NCBI GenBank assembly: GCA_018398765.1
Contig: JAHBMJ010001856.1
Coordinates: 34,653 to 98,652 of the forward strand
Direction of reading: 5' to 3'
Origin: Chromera velia
Lineage: Eukaryota; Sar; Chromeraceae
Length of the DNA: 64,000 nucleotides
In this document: positions 35,775-49,400 of the stretch, one piece after another
Layout: the number at the start of each line of letters is the position of its first letter
Numbering within the stretch: position 1 is the stretch's first letter
Notes under the pieces: model-generated
Seen by the model: the letters and a program-made list of their open reading frames with translations, nothing else
Database searches by the model: none
What the model was told of the DNA's origin: nothing
Position numbers and translations under genes: made by a program

Positions 35775-38700
35775 TCTGTCTGTCTGTCTGTCTGTCTATA
35801 TGTTTCTCGGTCTGACGGTGTGTGTGTGCAACTGTGTGTGTGCACGTGTGTGTGTCTTCCTGCTTGCCTGCAGATATCGACGAGTGTGGAACATCAGCGC
35901 ACGACTGCGACACCCGAGCCGCGTGCACAAACACGAATGGGAGCTTCACCTGCGAATGCAACACCGGCTACGAGGACGTGCCCGGCCTTGGCGCTCCCTC
36001 AGGCACCTTCTGTCGGGGTGAGCAATTCCCCGAGCTACTGTGTGAAGCAGAACCTGTACAAATGAGTCTGTTTGCTTCAGTCGGGATTATGATTATTCAG
36101 TGCGATGCAGAACTGAACGCCTTCCTGGCCTTCCTCGAATGTTCCTTGGGCGCGCGACGTAGTTTGCTCATTTGTGTACTTTCTGCCTTTCTTGTACGTT
36201 TTCCCTTCCCTACCTGCTTGCCGCTCTGTCTCCCTGCCTGTCTCTTTGCCTCCCTGCCTCTTTACCTCCCTCCCTTCCCATCTGCCTGCGTGCGTGCGTG
36301 CGTGCAGACATCGATGAATGCACTGCGGGAAACGACACGTGCTCCAGCAACGGGACTTGCACGAACACCTTCGGCAGCTTCTCATGTGGATGCAACACTG
36401 GGTACAACTCGACTGACAGCGGGGTGACGTGCTTGGGTGAGTTGCATGGGGAACTAGTGGGATTATTGGTGGTGGTAGAGACTCTGTGGGGATTACTGGG
36501 AAGCAAATAGAAGAGACTTGCTTTCAACGGTGAAATCGAAAGGAGAATGAAAAGTGTCTGGAGGCGTCTTTCCAGTTGCGACTCTGTTGTGTTCCTTGGG
36601 ATCTGGACAGAAGAAAAAGAAGAGAGGAAGGCTGGGCGCTGCTCCTTTTTTCTTCGAATGTTGCGCGCACGGACTCTTCTGCATGTACCTAGCTGTCGAA
36701 AGAGGCGCGATGCTAAGGACAAGGACAGTGAAGCAACGAATTGTGTTACGCTCCTTTTTGACTCATCCTGGTCAGTCCTCATTCATCCCTTCATTCAGCA
36801 TTCACCCTGCTTCACGAGATCCCCCTCTACCGGAATTCATTTGGTTGACTTCGGTGTGCATGCAGACATCAACGAGTGTGCCAACGACACGATGACCAAC
36901 AACTGCGACGGGAACGCGACATGCACCAATGAGGTGGCATCGTTCACGTGCGCGTGTAATTCTGGATACGGTGCGTTGGCTGCCCTGTATTTGGCCTCTC
37001 TTTTCCAGCTCTGCTGTTCTATTCTAGCTCTGTTAAGGACTCTTCACATTTTGATCGAGCGGTCTTTCGCCCTTCAATGGTGGAAAGCATTCGTGTTCCG
37101 CAGCGCCTCAGGTGGTCAGGCAGTGAGTGTCGCAATTAATTTTGATAAACTTTAAAAGAGTGGAAGACAGAAAACGTGAATTCAAACGGAATACAACCCA
37201 AAGACCAAGAAAAGACACAAGAGAGGCGTATGGAAGAAGCTGACAAGGACCAACAAATTGAGTGATAAAACTCGCTAGCTGCAGATGCATTCAATGAGCC
37301 AGACGGTCAATTTGTTTCTCCTCGGATCGCTGTGCTGTTAATTGTGCAGGAGGTGACGGGACTTTTTGCCTGCGTGAGCCGCCCCTCTTCCCTCCCTCTC
37401 CTTTTGGTCTTCTGAAAAAACAAGCAAATCTCAAGACATGCGTCACTATTGCTGCAAGGAGAGGCAGCCTTGTGTCATTGGTGGATGAATCGATCTGAAG
37501 CAGTCTTTGTTTTGGTTGATGAGTCCCCCCCTTCGTTCCGGCTCCTTGGTTTTGCCTGCGTGCCTTCATTTGTTCTCAATCCCTTTCTCTTCCCCAAAAA
37601 CTTCATTCAGAGCATCTTCGTCATTTCTTTTCTGTGCGTAGCAGCGAACAGCAACCTGACGTAGGGGGGTCAATCGGGCTCTTCCCTTCCGTGCACTGCC
37701 GTCGCGATACCCTCCCCTTTGTCGAAACTTTCTATTCTTCTGCATCCCCCACTTGCTCGAATGCAGTCTCGTTCCAGGTTTCGTGTGGGTCGTCGTACGC
37801 AGTCTCCTTGAGCAACACAGGGTCTGTAGCTGCAGACGTGTGCGGAGTGGGGGCGGGGGAGTCTGCCACCTCCCTCAACTTCGACTGGGCCTCCGGACCC
37901 TGGACGGTCGGCAACCAGCAGTACCCTGTGAAAACCTTCAGGGTGTCCACCTGCTCGGCAGGCACAGGGTTCGACTCCCAGATCTCTGTGACCAACGTCA
38001 GCAACACGGCCTGCATGGGGTCACAGACAGACGACGGGAGCGCGACGTGCGCAGCGCGACCTGACGCCGCGACGGTCTCCTTCAACGGCACAGAGGGAGA
38101 ATTCTACACGGTGCGGGTGGCCGGAACGTCTGGGACCACAGGAAGCTTTGACCTCACGGCTTCTGCCTCCTGTGCGTGCGCTGATCCCGACTACACACTC
38201 GTCGGGGAGCTCTGCAGTCAGTCAGTCAGTCAGTCAGTCAGTCAGTTAGTCAGTCAGTCAGTCAGTCAGTCAGTCAGTCAGTCAGTCAGTCTGTGAGTCA
38301 GTTGGTTGGGGAATCAGTCAGGCAGTCGCTGAGGCAACTTTACATACCACATCTTGTTCCGCTCTCTGTTGCCAGAACTTCAAATTTCAATAAATGTGTG
38401 CTTAATGATTTGTGCGCCTTGATGGATGCAGATTACGATGAGTGCGCTCTGGGGGTGCATCGATGTGCGAGACGCACGGACTATTCGAACTACACGGCCG
38501 GGCTGACGGTGGCCACCGCGACATGTACAGACAGCATCGAGAGCTACTCGTGCAGCTGCGACCTGGGGTTTGAGGACTCCGGCGCTGCGATGGGACTCGG
38601 CGAGGCGGGGCTCTTCTGTGAAGGTGTGTACGTGCATGGGTGGGAGGAGATGAGTGTCGTTGCGGGTTCTCAGAGAGGAATCAGAGGTCTGTGTGAATTT

Positions 38701-41700
38701 AAAATCTCCACCACTGGAGACTACTCGCTGCTCTCCATGCGGTTATGGATTCAATTTTTCAATACTTGCATTGCAGCTGTGAGTTGCTCCGAGCAGCCCA
38801 CGTTCCCCTCAAACGGCCAGCTGTCGTTCACAGACCCTGTGTACACCTTCCAGACGCTGGCAGAGACGGCGTTCCAGTGCAACGACGGCTACGAGCTGAG
38901 CACCTCCACCTTCCTCCCTGCCGGGACGATGAACTGTATTGGGACTGCGCAGTCGGCATCGACTTGGCCGACAGTGACCGCGACTTGCGACGGTCTGTTT
39001 CTTTGTGTTGGTCATTCGTTTGTCAGTAGAAGCAAAAATTGTGGGATAAATGAATATGTCACACTCTTTCCAAGCCGCCCTCTTCGTGTGTGTAAGTGCA
39101 TGTGATTGGGGGAGAGACCTGCAGGCGCAAAGGAGAGGGCGGCTTCGATGGCTCCCTTCGAGTGGTAACAAACATACTTCTCTGTAGGTGCTTGTGCTTT
39201 TCTTCCTCTCTTCTCCTCTGCATGCCGTGAGTGAGTGAGTGAGTGAGTGCGTCGACTGATTGCAGCTGTCATGTGCGGAGGGCAGACTCCTGTGCAGCCT
39301 TACGGGGGCGTGATGAGTCCCTCCAGCCCTCCGAATGGGGTGAATTGGGTCACGGGGGACAGCGTCAGTTTCACGTGCAACGGGGGCTTCACCCTGGGGG
39401 GCGTCTCCTCCGTGACCTGTGAGGGCGTGGCGGGGACAACCGTGACGTCCGAGTGGCCGACACACACGAGTTTCTGCCAAGGTGTGCCCGCACACATAGA
39501 CCTTCTTCTCGTATCTCTGCCGAGCCAAACCGAGCCAACTCGTCTTCTGAAATCCGAGAAAAGCTGGCACGCATCTACCTGCATCCCCCTGAATACTTAT
39601 CCGTGCGCGTGATTTGGTGATTTAGGCATGCAGGGAAAGCATTGGTTGATGCGGTTCGCTGTCGATGGATACGTGTTGCTTCTTTGTCTGTTCGTGTTTC
39701 CGTTTGATGGATCTGATTGTCCTTCCGTATTTCTTTCTTTCTGCTCCGGCCCCGACCGGTGTACGCAAACGCCAGCCACCGACCATCCACCCACCTGTCC
39801 GGCTGCGTGCAGGAGTGCCGTGCTCGGGGATCGCTCCTTCGGCCCCGGTAGGCGGCACAATGACGCCCTCCTTGCCGCCCTATGACGGCGTCTCCTGGCT
39901 GGCTGGGGACTCGGTGACCTTCGCGTGCAACTCGCCCTTCCACACCTTCTCGGGGTCCGCCTCCAAGACCTGCGTGTACGACTCGGCCTCGGGCCTGGCT
40001 GCGTGGGACGAGACTGGCTACACCGACCCCGCCTGCGCCGGTCAGCTAACTCCGAAAACCACACTACAGAATACTACGCTTCAGTACACTTCAATCTCGC
40101 AGGCTGCCCAATCAGAAAAGCATTCTCTGAATAGGCCTGTCATTTCTCCTCGCACCTGGTCTCTTTCTCTGATGACGTCTGCCTGTCTGTCTGTGTGCAG
40201 ACTCGACGCCCCCGACGATCACGTGCATCGAGGTCGACTACGAGACAGACGCGCGGTCGTCCACCAGGCTGTTTGAGAGCGTCACCGACGTCTCGCAGAG
40301 CGTCGAATACTCAGACAGCGCGGCCATGGACCCCTCAGATCCCATCGCGTACTACAAGGAGGATGGCCTGACGCCCTACTCGTTCCCTCAGAGCTTCGAA
40401 TTCGGAAAGACAACTCTCATAGCAGAGGCAAAGGACCAGGCGGGAAACACAGCGCGGTGCACACTCGTCGTCAACATCATCGGTAAGCCCGCTTTCTGTC
40501 TCCACCTGAGCTCTGCTGCCTGCTTGTATGTCTATGTCTCCTTTGGTTGTCCCCCCGACTTATTCTTTCCTTGAAGCGCGTTTGCTACACGGAGTTGCGT
40601 GTCGCTGAGTGAATCTGAGCGAGTGACCGGCTGAGTAACACACATCTTTGAAGCTTTCCCTCCGCTCCCTGCACGCACTCACTCGATCACGCATGCATGC
40701 AGACACGGAGGCCCCGCGCATCCTCTGCCCGAACGGCGTCTTCACAAACCAAATCGAGGACCAGCTGCCCCAAATTTTCTACCCGGCAGAGCCTGTCGGA
40801 ATTGACAACGTCGACGGGGGGGACATCACGTCAGTCCGTCCGTCTGTCTGTCCGTCCGTCTGTCTGCCTGTCTGTCTGTCTGCCGGCCTGCCTGCCTGTC
40901 GAAGAACACGATCAGTGGTCATGTTTTTTCTCGACTCCTGTACCATCGATCTGTGTGAGCGTCCACATGCATGCAGGTACACCTACTCGAAGGACAGCGG
41001 GTCCACTTTCCCGGTGGGAAGCACCATCGTGAGTGTGACTGGAAGTGATTCCTCAGGCAACTCGGACACCTGCGAGTTCTCCGTGGCGGTCTCGGCATGT
41101 CCCGCCAACTCGAAGAGGGTGTCGGCAGGCACGAACTGCATATGCGAGTCAGTGAAATTATGTACGTGATTTCAGACCCATGATGTCAGGTTGCAAAGGA
41201 CAAGTGCAATCGAAGGGCAAGTCAGACGGATGATTGTATTGAGTGCGGACATAAGTCATCGAGTATGCAGGCAAGTGAGTACGCATGCTGCCGGCTTTGC
41301 TTTGCGTGCATGGAGGTCGGACAAGGACAGGAGTGGCAAAAGAGAAGGCGCAAATTTTCAGACATTGACGATGATCTCTCGGCGGGACTTGTGACCTCTA
41401 CTTGCTACGCATTAAAATGTCATTTCAGTCTGTGTGCATGTCATTCTGTTCAGAAGAGCACAAAATGTTCCGCATGCCTTCCCACCTGCATTCACCTTTC
41501 TTGCCCACTATTCAACCTGCCTGCACGACCGTCTCACCCACTCATTCAATTGCCATGCAGCGAGGGGTTCTGGCAGGACCTGACCACCCAGGAGGGCGGA
41601 GGTCTGAAGGCCGCCGGGTACTCCTCAACGATCTGCATCGACTGTGTCCAGAACGCCTGGAGCGCCAGGGGGCAGAACCACCCCTCTGCGTGCTTCTGCA

Positions 41701-43790
41701 AAGAGGGGTTCTACTTCGTCCCCGACGACTCGCAGCCCTCCGACACATACGCATACTGGACACAGGTGGGCAGTCAGCTGAGTCAAAGGACAGACACTGT
41801 GACACCTCACTCAGCTCAGACTACTTTGAAGCGAATTTCGGTGCATACCCGGACGACCGTGAGTCTCCGACGTTTCCTGAGTTTTCCCACCAGAGATTGG
41901 AAAGACTCCACAATGCCATCTCCCGTGTTTGTGTGTGCCTGTCCGAAAATAAATAGCACGCTCACCAGAACTGGCCTAGCTCTGAAAAGAGTTGACGAGG
42001 ATTGATTTCATGTCTGGGGGCCCCTTTTGTTTATCTCCCTTTCTCACGCCTCCTACTCGCCTCCCTCTGCCTTGTCCCCCAGGGCCGGTGCATGCCGTGT
42101 CCCGAGAACGCCGACTGCTTCGGAGAACTCCTCGGAGACGCCACCGCAAAGGATGCCACATCTGCGACTTTGCGGAGACTCCGATATCGAGAATCCTCAG
42201 AGGGCAGCGTGGGAAGCGACAGACAGGACACAACAATGAACGTGACCGACTCAGCGACGCCAATCACAGAGAGAGAGGCTGGATTGGAGGAGGATGCAGA
42301 GTCGGCTTTGCGGGCCCTCCAGACGTCAGACGCAAGCACGCCCAAACTCCAGACGTACTCAGTGGAGCAGCACTCCAGACCGCGACCACAGGACGGGTGT
42401 GTCAACTACGTATGACGGTTGCTTGTTTGCGTTTCGTAGATAGAGACAGAGGCAAGATCGAATGGACGTAGGTGTGCGAGAGAGCGAGGAATGGATTGAG
42501 TTTTCTTCGCTTCTTTCTCCAAAAGACGTGCATGCAGTGGGAGGGAGGGAGCGAAGCGCCGTGTGTGGGAAGAACCACTGACTGAAGAGAGAACCGCGAG
42601 ACATCACAGGCAGCAGCCGTATGACGAGAGAGACCCTTGTGTCTTCTTCCCTGCATTCGAAAATCTCCTTCTTTAATTTCCACACTCCTTCCTTCCTTCC
42701 TTCCTTCCTTCCTTCCCTCCTTCCCTCCCTCCTTCCTTCCTTCCTTCCTTCCTTTCCTCCTTCCTTCCTTCCTTCCTTCCTTCCTTCCCTCCCTCCTTCC
42801 TTCCTTCCTTCCTTCCTTCCCTCCCTCCTTCCTTCCTTCCTTCCTTCCCTCCTTCCTTCCTTCCTTCCCTCCTTCCTTCCTTCCTTCATTCCTTCCTTCC
42901 CTCCTTCCTTCCTTCCCTCCTTCCTTCCTTCCTTCCTTCCTTCCTTCCCTCCTTCCTTCCTTCCTTCCTTCCTTCCCTCCTTCCTTCCTTCCTTCTTTCC
43001 TTCCTTCCCTCCTTCGTTCCTTCCTTCCTTCCCTCCTTCCTTCCTTCCTTCCTTCCTTCCCTCCTTCCTTCCTTCCTTCATTCCTTCCTTCCTTCTCTCC
43101 TTCCTTCCTTCATTCCTTCCTTCCTTCTTTCCTTCCTTCCTTCCTTCCTTCCTTCCCTCCCTCCTTCCTTCCTTCCTTCCTTCCTTCCTTCCCTCCTTCC
43201 TTCCTTCCTTCCTTCCTTCCTTCCCTCCTTCCTTCCTTCCTTTCTTCCTTCCCTCCTTCCTTCCTTCCCTCCTTCCTCCCTTCCCTCCTTCCTTCCTTCC
43301 CTCCTTCCTTCCTTCCATCCTTCCTTCCCTCCCTCCCTCCTTCCTTCCTTCCTTCCTTCCTTCCCTCCTTCCTTCCTTCCTTCCTTCCTTCCCTCCCTCC
43401 TTCCTTCCTTCCTTCCTTCTTCCTTCCTTCCTTCATTCATTCATTCCCTCCTTCCTTCCTTCCTTCCTTCCTTCCTTCCCTCCTTCCTTCCTTCCTTCCT
43501 TCCTTCTCCCTGCAAATTCGATTGCCTCACATTGAATAAATGCAGCTTTGCCCTCATCAAGTCCTACCCTGATGCCATTGTGTTTGAGTGCGAGCTGGAG
43601 GAGGCGTGCGTTCAGACAGACAACCAGACAGTGTATCAAGGAGAAGAGGGCGGCGTCATTTGTGGAGACGGAATGAGAGGGGTCGGTCGGTCGGTCGATA
43701 TTAGTTTGGTCCTTCTGTATGTGTGTGAGTCAACTTGCCGCAGAGCGTCTACGCTTCCCCTACCGCCCTCCTTTCCTCTTGCCGGGACAT

Positions 43791-43839
<49 letters not shown>

Positions 43840-46367
43840 TGTGTGTGTACCTCCTTTTGTGCAGCCTGTGTGTAGCCAGTGCGAGAGTCTCCACCAGCAG
43901 CCCACGGACTTCCAGCTGTGCAGCAAGTGTCCGGAGATCGGCCTGAATGCGCTGAGTGCGGTCGCTCAGTTTCTGGGCCTTCAGATCTTCGTGCTGGGGT
44001 TCACAGCCATGAACGTGCGCACAGCCGACGAGGGGGTCCATATCATCGTGACCCGGAATCTGTTCAACTACATCGCCCTGATGGCGGTCTTCACAGAATT
44101 TGAGCTCGCGTCCATACAGCTGCCTGAGTGGGTCTCTCCAGAGATCGTCTTGCCCTTCGACGCAATGCCTGGGGCAGGGGACGTGCTGACCCTCTCGTGC
44201 ATCATGCAGCCGTTCATCCGACAGGCGGGATGGCAGGACAGTGACGAGGTGTTCATCATCGTCAATCTATTCACACAGGTACGTGGGTATGGGTACCGGT
44301 GTGTGCGGGCGTGCGTCGGTAGCAGTCAGCTCTTCTCGTCTCGTATCCTTCCCTTTCCTGTAGCTGCACTTCGGAAAGAGATGAAGACAGAAGCAGGGAA
44401 AGACAGACACAAAAAAAGGGAGAGGAAAGCAGACTCTCACTGAGGGAATCCATCTCTTCATTTCGTTTGATTATTTCCACAACACTGCAAATGGATGGAC
44501 TTCGTCTGCAGGCAAAACTCTTCTTCACGATCATTTTCTGCACCCTCGTTGGATTTCTTCTCGTGACAATCTTCCACTGCCGTGCGGAGACGAGAAGGAG
44601 GAAGGCAGAAGGGTTCAGGAGACGGCAAGCAAGGCACACAGCAGCTCTGGAGGTGGATGCAACAACGAGACGAGGCGCGAGCTCTGAAGAGGCAGAGAGG
44701 GGGGAAGGACAAGCAGAAGAGGGACCGGAGTATGTCGGTCTGACAGCAGCCGAGCTGAGGCAACTCAAACGGGAGGCAGACTATCAAATACAGAGCCAAA
44801 GAGTGATTAACATTTGGAGATACAACTTCAAATTTAAGAAGGGACGGCCGAAATGGATCACATTTTTCTCCAGTGTGATGAAGGACATGGTCCCTGTGTA
44901 CGTGATCTCGTACTTCTTCATGTTTGAAAACGTGATTGAAGACCTGATTGCCCTCGTCAAATGCGAGCCCCTAGCAGACGGGCTGCCGAGAGTGATGAGT
45001 GAGGCCCCGTCAGTCAGGTGTGACTCTCAGCTCTACCTCAAGTGGGTTGTCGTCACGTTGATTGTCATCACCGTTTTGGCCTTCGTCATCCCGACCGTTC
45101 TGGCAGTTATGATCTTGAGGGGCCAGAGGAAGATGGTGGGACTTGCAGCGAGGGAACTGCGGCCACAGTTCTACAGGACGTTCGGCTTCCTCATACAGGT
45201 CTGTCTGTCTGTACACGTGCGGGCAACCCTGGGCTCAGGCTGAGAAAGTATTTGTTTCAGATGGTCAACAAATTTCGTTCGAATGTCCCCAAAAACAGAC
45301 CGAAGGAAGAGTCCGAGCTAAAGAAACAAATCACGGCATGAATGCAGAGTGAATCTTCTCCCCGATGCAAACAAACAAACAATCAAAGAAACAAACAAAC
45401 CAACAAACAAAGAATCAAACAATCAATCAAACAAACAAACAAACAAACCAACCAACCAACAAACAAACAAACAAACAAACAATCAAAAAAAAAAAAAAAA
45501 TCAATCAAACAAACAAACCAACAAACAAACAAACAAACAAGCAAACAAACAATCAATCAATCAATCAAACAAACAAACAATCAAACAAAAAAACAAACAA
45601 ACAAACAATCAAACAAACAAACAGACAAACAAACAATCAAATGCAGGGACTGGAACCGGAGTATGCGTACTGGGAGATCATCACAATCGTTCGAAAGCTC
45701 GTCGTCTTGCTGGTCATCGCGTACTACCCTGGTCAGTGCGGACCGGAAAGCTCCGTAAGAAGAGTCAGAGGTGGAGAAGAGGGACGATCGTCATGAAAGA
45801 CAAACAACTGTGATATGCTCTAAACGCACTCACGAGAACAAGAGAATAGCCGCAAACAGTAAACGCAGTATTTTGTTTGATTTTCTTTGTGGCTGGTTTG
45901 CATTTGGAATGCTGCACGTCCCCATTTAGTCAGTTACTCTCTCTGTGTGTGTATATGTGTGTGTATGTGCGTGAGTGCTTCTGACTGACTGTCTTTGTCC
46001 CTGCAGGAGAGGACCCCAACATGCGTGTGTACTCCGTGGGCATTCTGGCCGTGTTTATTCTCGCCCTGCAGTACTACGTCCGTCCCTACGACAACCGGGA
46101 GAACTGCCTCCTCGACCGTCTGGAGGAACACGCCCTCTGCGTCTTCCTCTACACACTCGTCTGCTTCCAGGTATCGGCGTGCGTGAGTGCGTGAGAATGA
46201 ATTTCAAGTGGCTTTGGAGGTCGAGAGGAAAAAGTGGGAGGCAACAGCTGATTGTCATAAAAGGCAGCAGGCTACAAAATATCTTCAGCGCAACGACCGG
46301 CATCGAACGTACTGTAATCCAAAAGGATGTGAGAGGGCTCCGTCCGTCCGCCCGCCGTGTGTGTGTG

Positions 46368-46402
<35 letters not shown>

Positions 46403-49400
46403 CTGTGTATCTGTGTATCTAGGTGTTTGTGTATCTGCGTATCTGTGCCTGTGAGCCTGTGTGCGACAAAGGAAGAGATTATGTGTCCGTAAGGGTGCTT
46501 GTCAAAATGAGCACATTCACGTATGCATGCAGTTCCTCTACGTGGCTGGTCTGGCCCCTCTGACGAACCTGGCCTTTGCAATTATGATTTTTGGGATGAA
46601 CGTCGACTATCTCCGGAGGAACTTGATGATCATCCTGCTCGGCAACGCCAGAGAGGCATATGCATTCATCCTCCAGTACAAGCAGGCAGAGGACAAAGAA
46701 GCGATTGTCGGGTCCAGATTTGCGGTGCGCGTCGTTGACTGTGCCCTGCCGGTTGCCGACCGAGTTGCCCTCCCCGTGATGCGGTTCATCGCTCGACACA
46801 CAAATCTGTGGAGGGTGACGGTGCCGGAAGACAAACCGACGGACAACTTCATTTTGAGACTCCAAAATGCCGAAACCGAAGAGTTCCTCAACTTCCCTGC
46901 CCATAGAATTCCTGCACACGTCCTCTCGCTCTGGTCAATTCTTCAGGTCCGTCGGTCGGTCGGTCGGTCGGTCGGACCACTCTTTCTCGATTCAGCTTTT
47001 CGATATGCAAACATCCATCCTGCTGATTTGAAACACCATTTGAAGCAACCCGAGAGGTGTACACGAATGAAAACAGGCAACGCAGTAAATCCGGCCTTTT
47101 CGCGTTCGAGCCCCAGCATCCGCAAAGGAATACATATTCGGTTCTCTCATTTCTGGAGTCTCCCTGAAGGAATGAATGAAGGGATAGTGATGAATGAATG
47201 AACGAATCAACGAACGACCGAACGACTGAAAAACCGAATGAATGGGTGAGTGCAGGAAGTGACGGACTTCTGGTTGAAGGAGCAGGCGGACGGCGAAAGA
47301 GGAGAGCAGACGGCAATGTTGCAGTCAATCCAGGCTGTTCAGAGCCTTCAGAAACAGGGGGGAGGGAAAGGGAAAGGAAGTGGAGAAGCTAAGCTGCCTG
47401 CAGCGTCTCTCAAACGTTCACTCTCGCGCCAGAGTGGCGGTTCGCAGAAGGAAGGGAAGAAGCGCAAAAGAAAGGACAGACAAGAGACATTACCGCCCCC
47501 GGACATCCCCCTGCTGCCTTCACTCCAGGCCACCAAGATGCCGCTCTACTTCATGGAGTTTGCTGTCCGTTGGTCGATTGTGACCTACGAGCACTTGACT
47601 CACAACGACGAGTTGATCCGCTCAGCCGAGAACGTGAATGACCTCGACGAGCTTCTCCTCACCGCACAGCGGCTTCTCCGCCCCCGAAAAATGGGAAACT
47701 ACCCAAAGGGAAAAGACAAAGTCAACACCTCAAGGGGCCGGCGGGGGTCCATAGTGGATCTGCACAGAGAGGGGACACGCACTGACACAGAACGGCGGCT
47801 CTCTCTGGACGGCCCGGCTGTCCCAAAGAAGAGCTCAAGAAGAAGTACAGCAAAGACCGCGGTCTCATCAACCCGGGGGGGGAAGATGTCGAGAGTGGCA
47901 CCATCAGGGAAGGCCGAGGGGAGACGCGAGAGCGATGCGGGAAGCCTCCCAGAGTCCCTTCCCTCGCATTTCCGGGAAGAGGACAGAATCAGGAAAGAGC
48001 AGGAACAAACACAAGAGGGTGACAGTGCAGATCCTGCAAATGGCCGACAAAGTTCCACATCCTCTTTTCCCGTCCCCGCTCCATCTTCCCCGCAGGAGCC
48101 CCCCTCTGCCTTTCAGGGGGTGGTGTCTCGTCGTCGCCAGATGATCATTCAGGGACAGAGGGGGCAGTCACTGTGGCGGCCGCTGACAAGAAAGGAACTC
48201 ATCCTGGCTGCAAAGACGAGGCGGCTTCAGGCGCTTCCAGCCGCCGCACGGGGCCGTCTAGCAAAGACGATTTCTAAGGAGTCCCTCGACCTTGTGGGAG
48301 GTCATTTGGGGCAGCAGCAGGGAGTGGGGAAGGTAAGGAAGGGCTCAGACGTCGGTCTGAATGGGAAGAAGAAAACGAAGCTGAAGGGACTGTCTCCAGG
48401 AAACGTCCGACGGGGCAGTGCAGCGGAAGTCCTCGTGCCAGTCACAGAGGAGCAGTGGACGGAGCCAGAGACGGTGCCGTTGTTCCTTTTTGGACGCAAA
48501 GTCTCTGCCACCGGCCGCTCCTCGGGCTTTCCCTACGACACCGACGTCCTTGCGGTCAGTCGAACGGAGTAGGCGTGTACCAGGAAGGAAGAGACGTCAC
48601 AGTGCGCATAGAGTGACAGAATTGTTCAACAAAGAAATTTATTTTTTAGGGGAAGTCGTGGAAAGAAAAAGCAAATCACAGAGCAATTGTTTCTTCAGCT
48701 AGAGGGATCGATGAATGAACGAGCACGTTCGTTCCCTCCGATCAATTTGTTCTTCGCGGAGAACAACCATATTTCAAATGCAAATGATGATTGACGTCTA
48801 GTATGTCTACCTCATGCTCGCTCATGGCCTGCTTGCCTGGTTTGTATTATAGTATTGAGAGACGCTTGACAGCATGCTAACGTAAAAATTCTTTGACTCT
48901 CCGCAGGAAATCGGTGAAGCCTTCTTCAGAGGCGGATTGAACAGTGAATCGCTGGCTGAGGGTCTTCACATGGAACAACTGGAGTTCGGAGTGAGGAGAC
49001 TGAAAAAGATGCACCCTGCTGTGCTGGAATGGGTGCGTTGCTTTGCTTTGCTCGCCTGTATTTGTGTCTATCTGTCAGCCTGTCCTTTTCATTCTCGATC
49101 CATCTGTTTGTCTGTCTGTGCAGCTCGCTATCTGTCTTATTTCTCTTGCCGTCCCCCGCTAGAGCTCGTACCCTCCCAGTGTGATGACCTTTGTGTTGCA
49201 GACGTGAGCATCGGAGTTTTCAGTGGAACGTTCATCCTGAATTTGCTATTGCCAGTGAACTGCATGAACGACTGGTAAGTGAACGGACCTATTTCATCTC
49301 TCAAATTTGTCGATGCTTTGCAGCACTGGTTCGCGTTCCTTGCGGTGAAGAACAAGCTGGTGATGGCGAATTTCACTTCCTACTGGTTGAAGTTTCTGGC

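Larger units (their letters stand above)
41089..43990 (+). other. Ephrin-receptor-like (GCC2/GCC3) Cys-rich region, exons 37-41
   Basis: Exons 41561-41765, 42083-42396 and 43546-43681, with flanking parts of 37 and 41. Motifs include [54 protein letters not shown] and CSKCP, in the order seen in GCC2/GCC3-type domains just before membrane segments. Exon 39 also encodes a charged, Ser-rich insert. Confidence 0.75.

Noticed and set aside
42359-43539. Open frames of about 300 aa on both strands (Lys/Glu/Gly/Arg or Pro/Ser/Phe/Leu)
   Set aside because: They are translations of the CCTT microsatellite inside intron 39.
49202-49274. Possible extra exon ([18 protein letters not shown]) with good acceptor and GTAAGT donor
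   Set aside because: Its length (73 nt) and phase do not fit between exons 47 and 48, which join in frame without it; at most an alternative exon.
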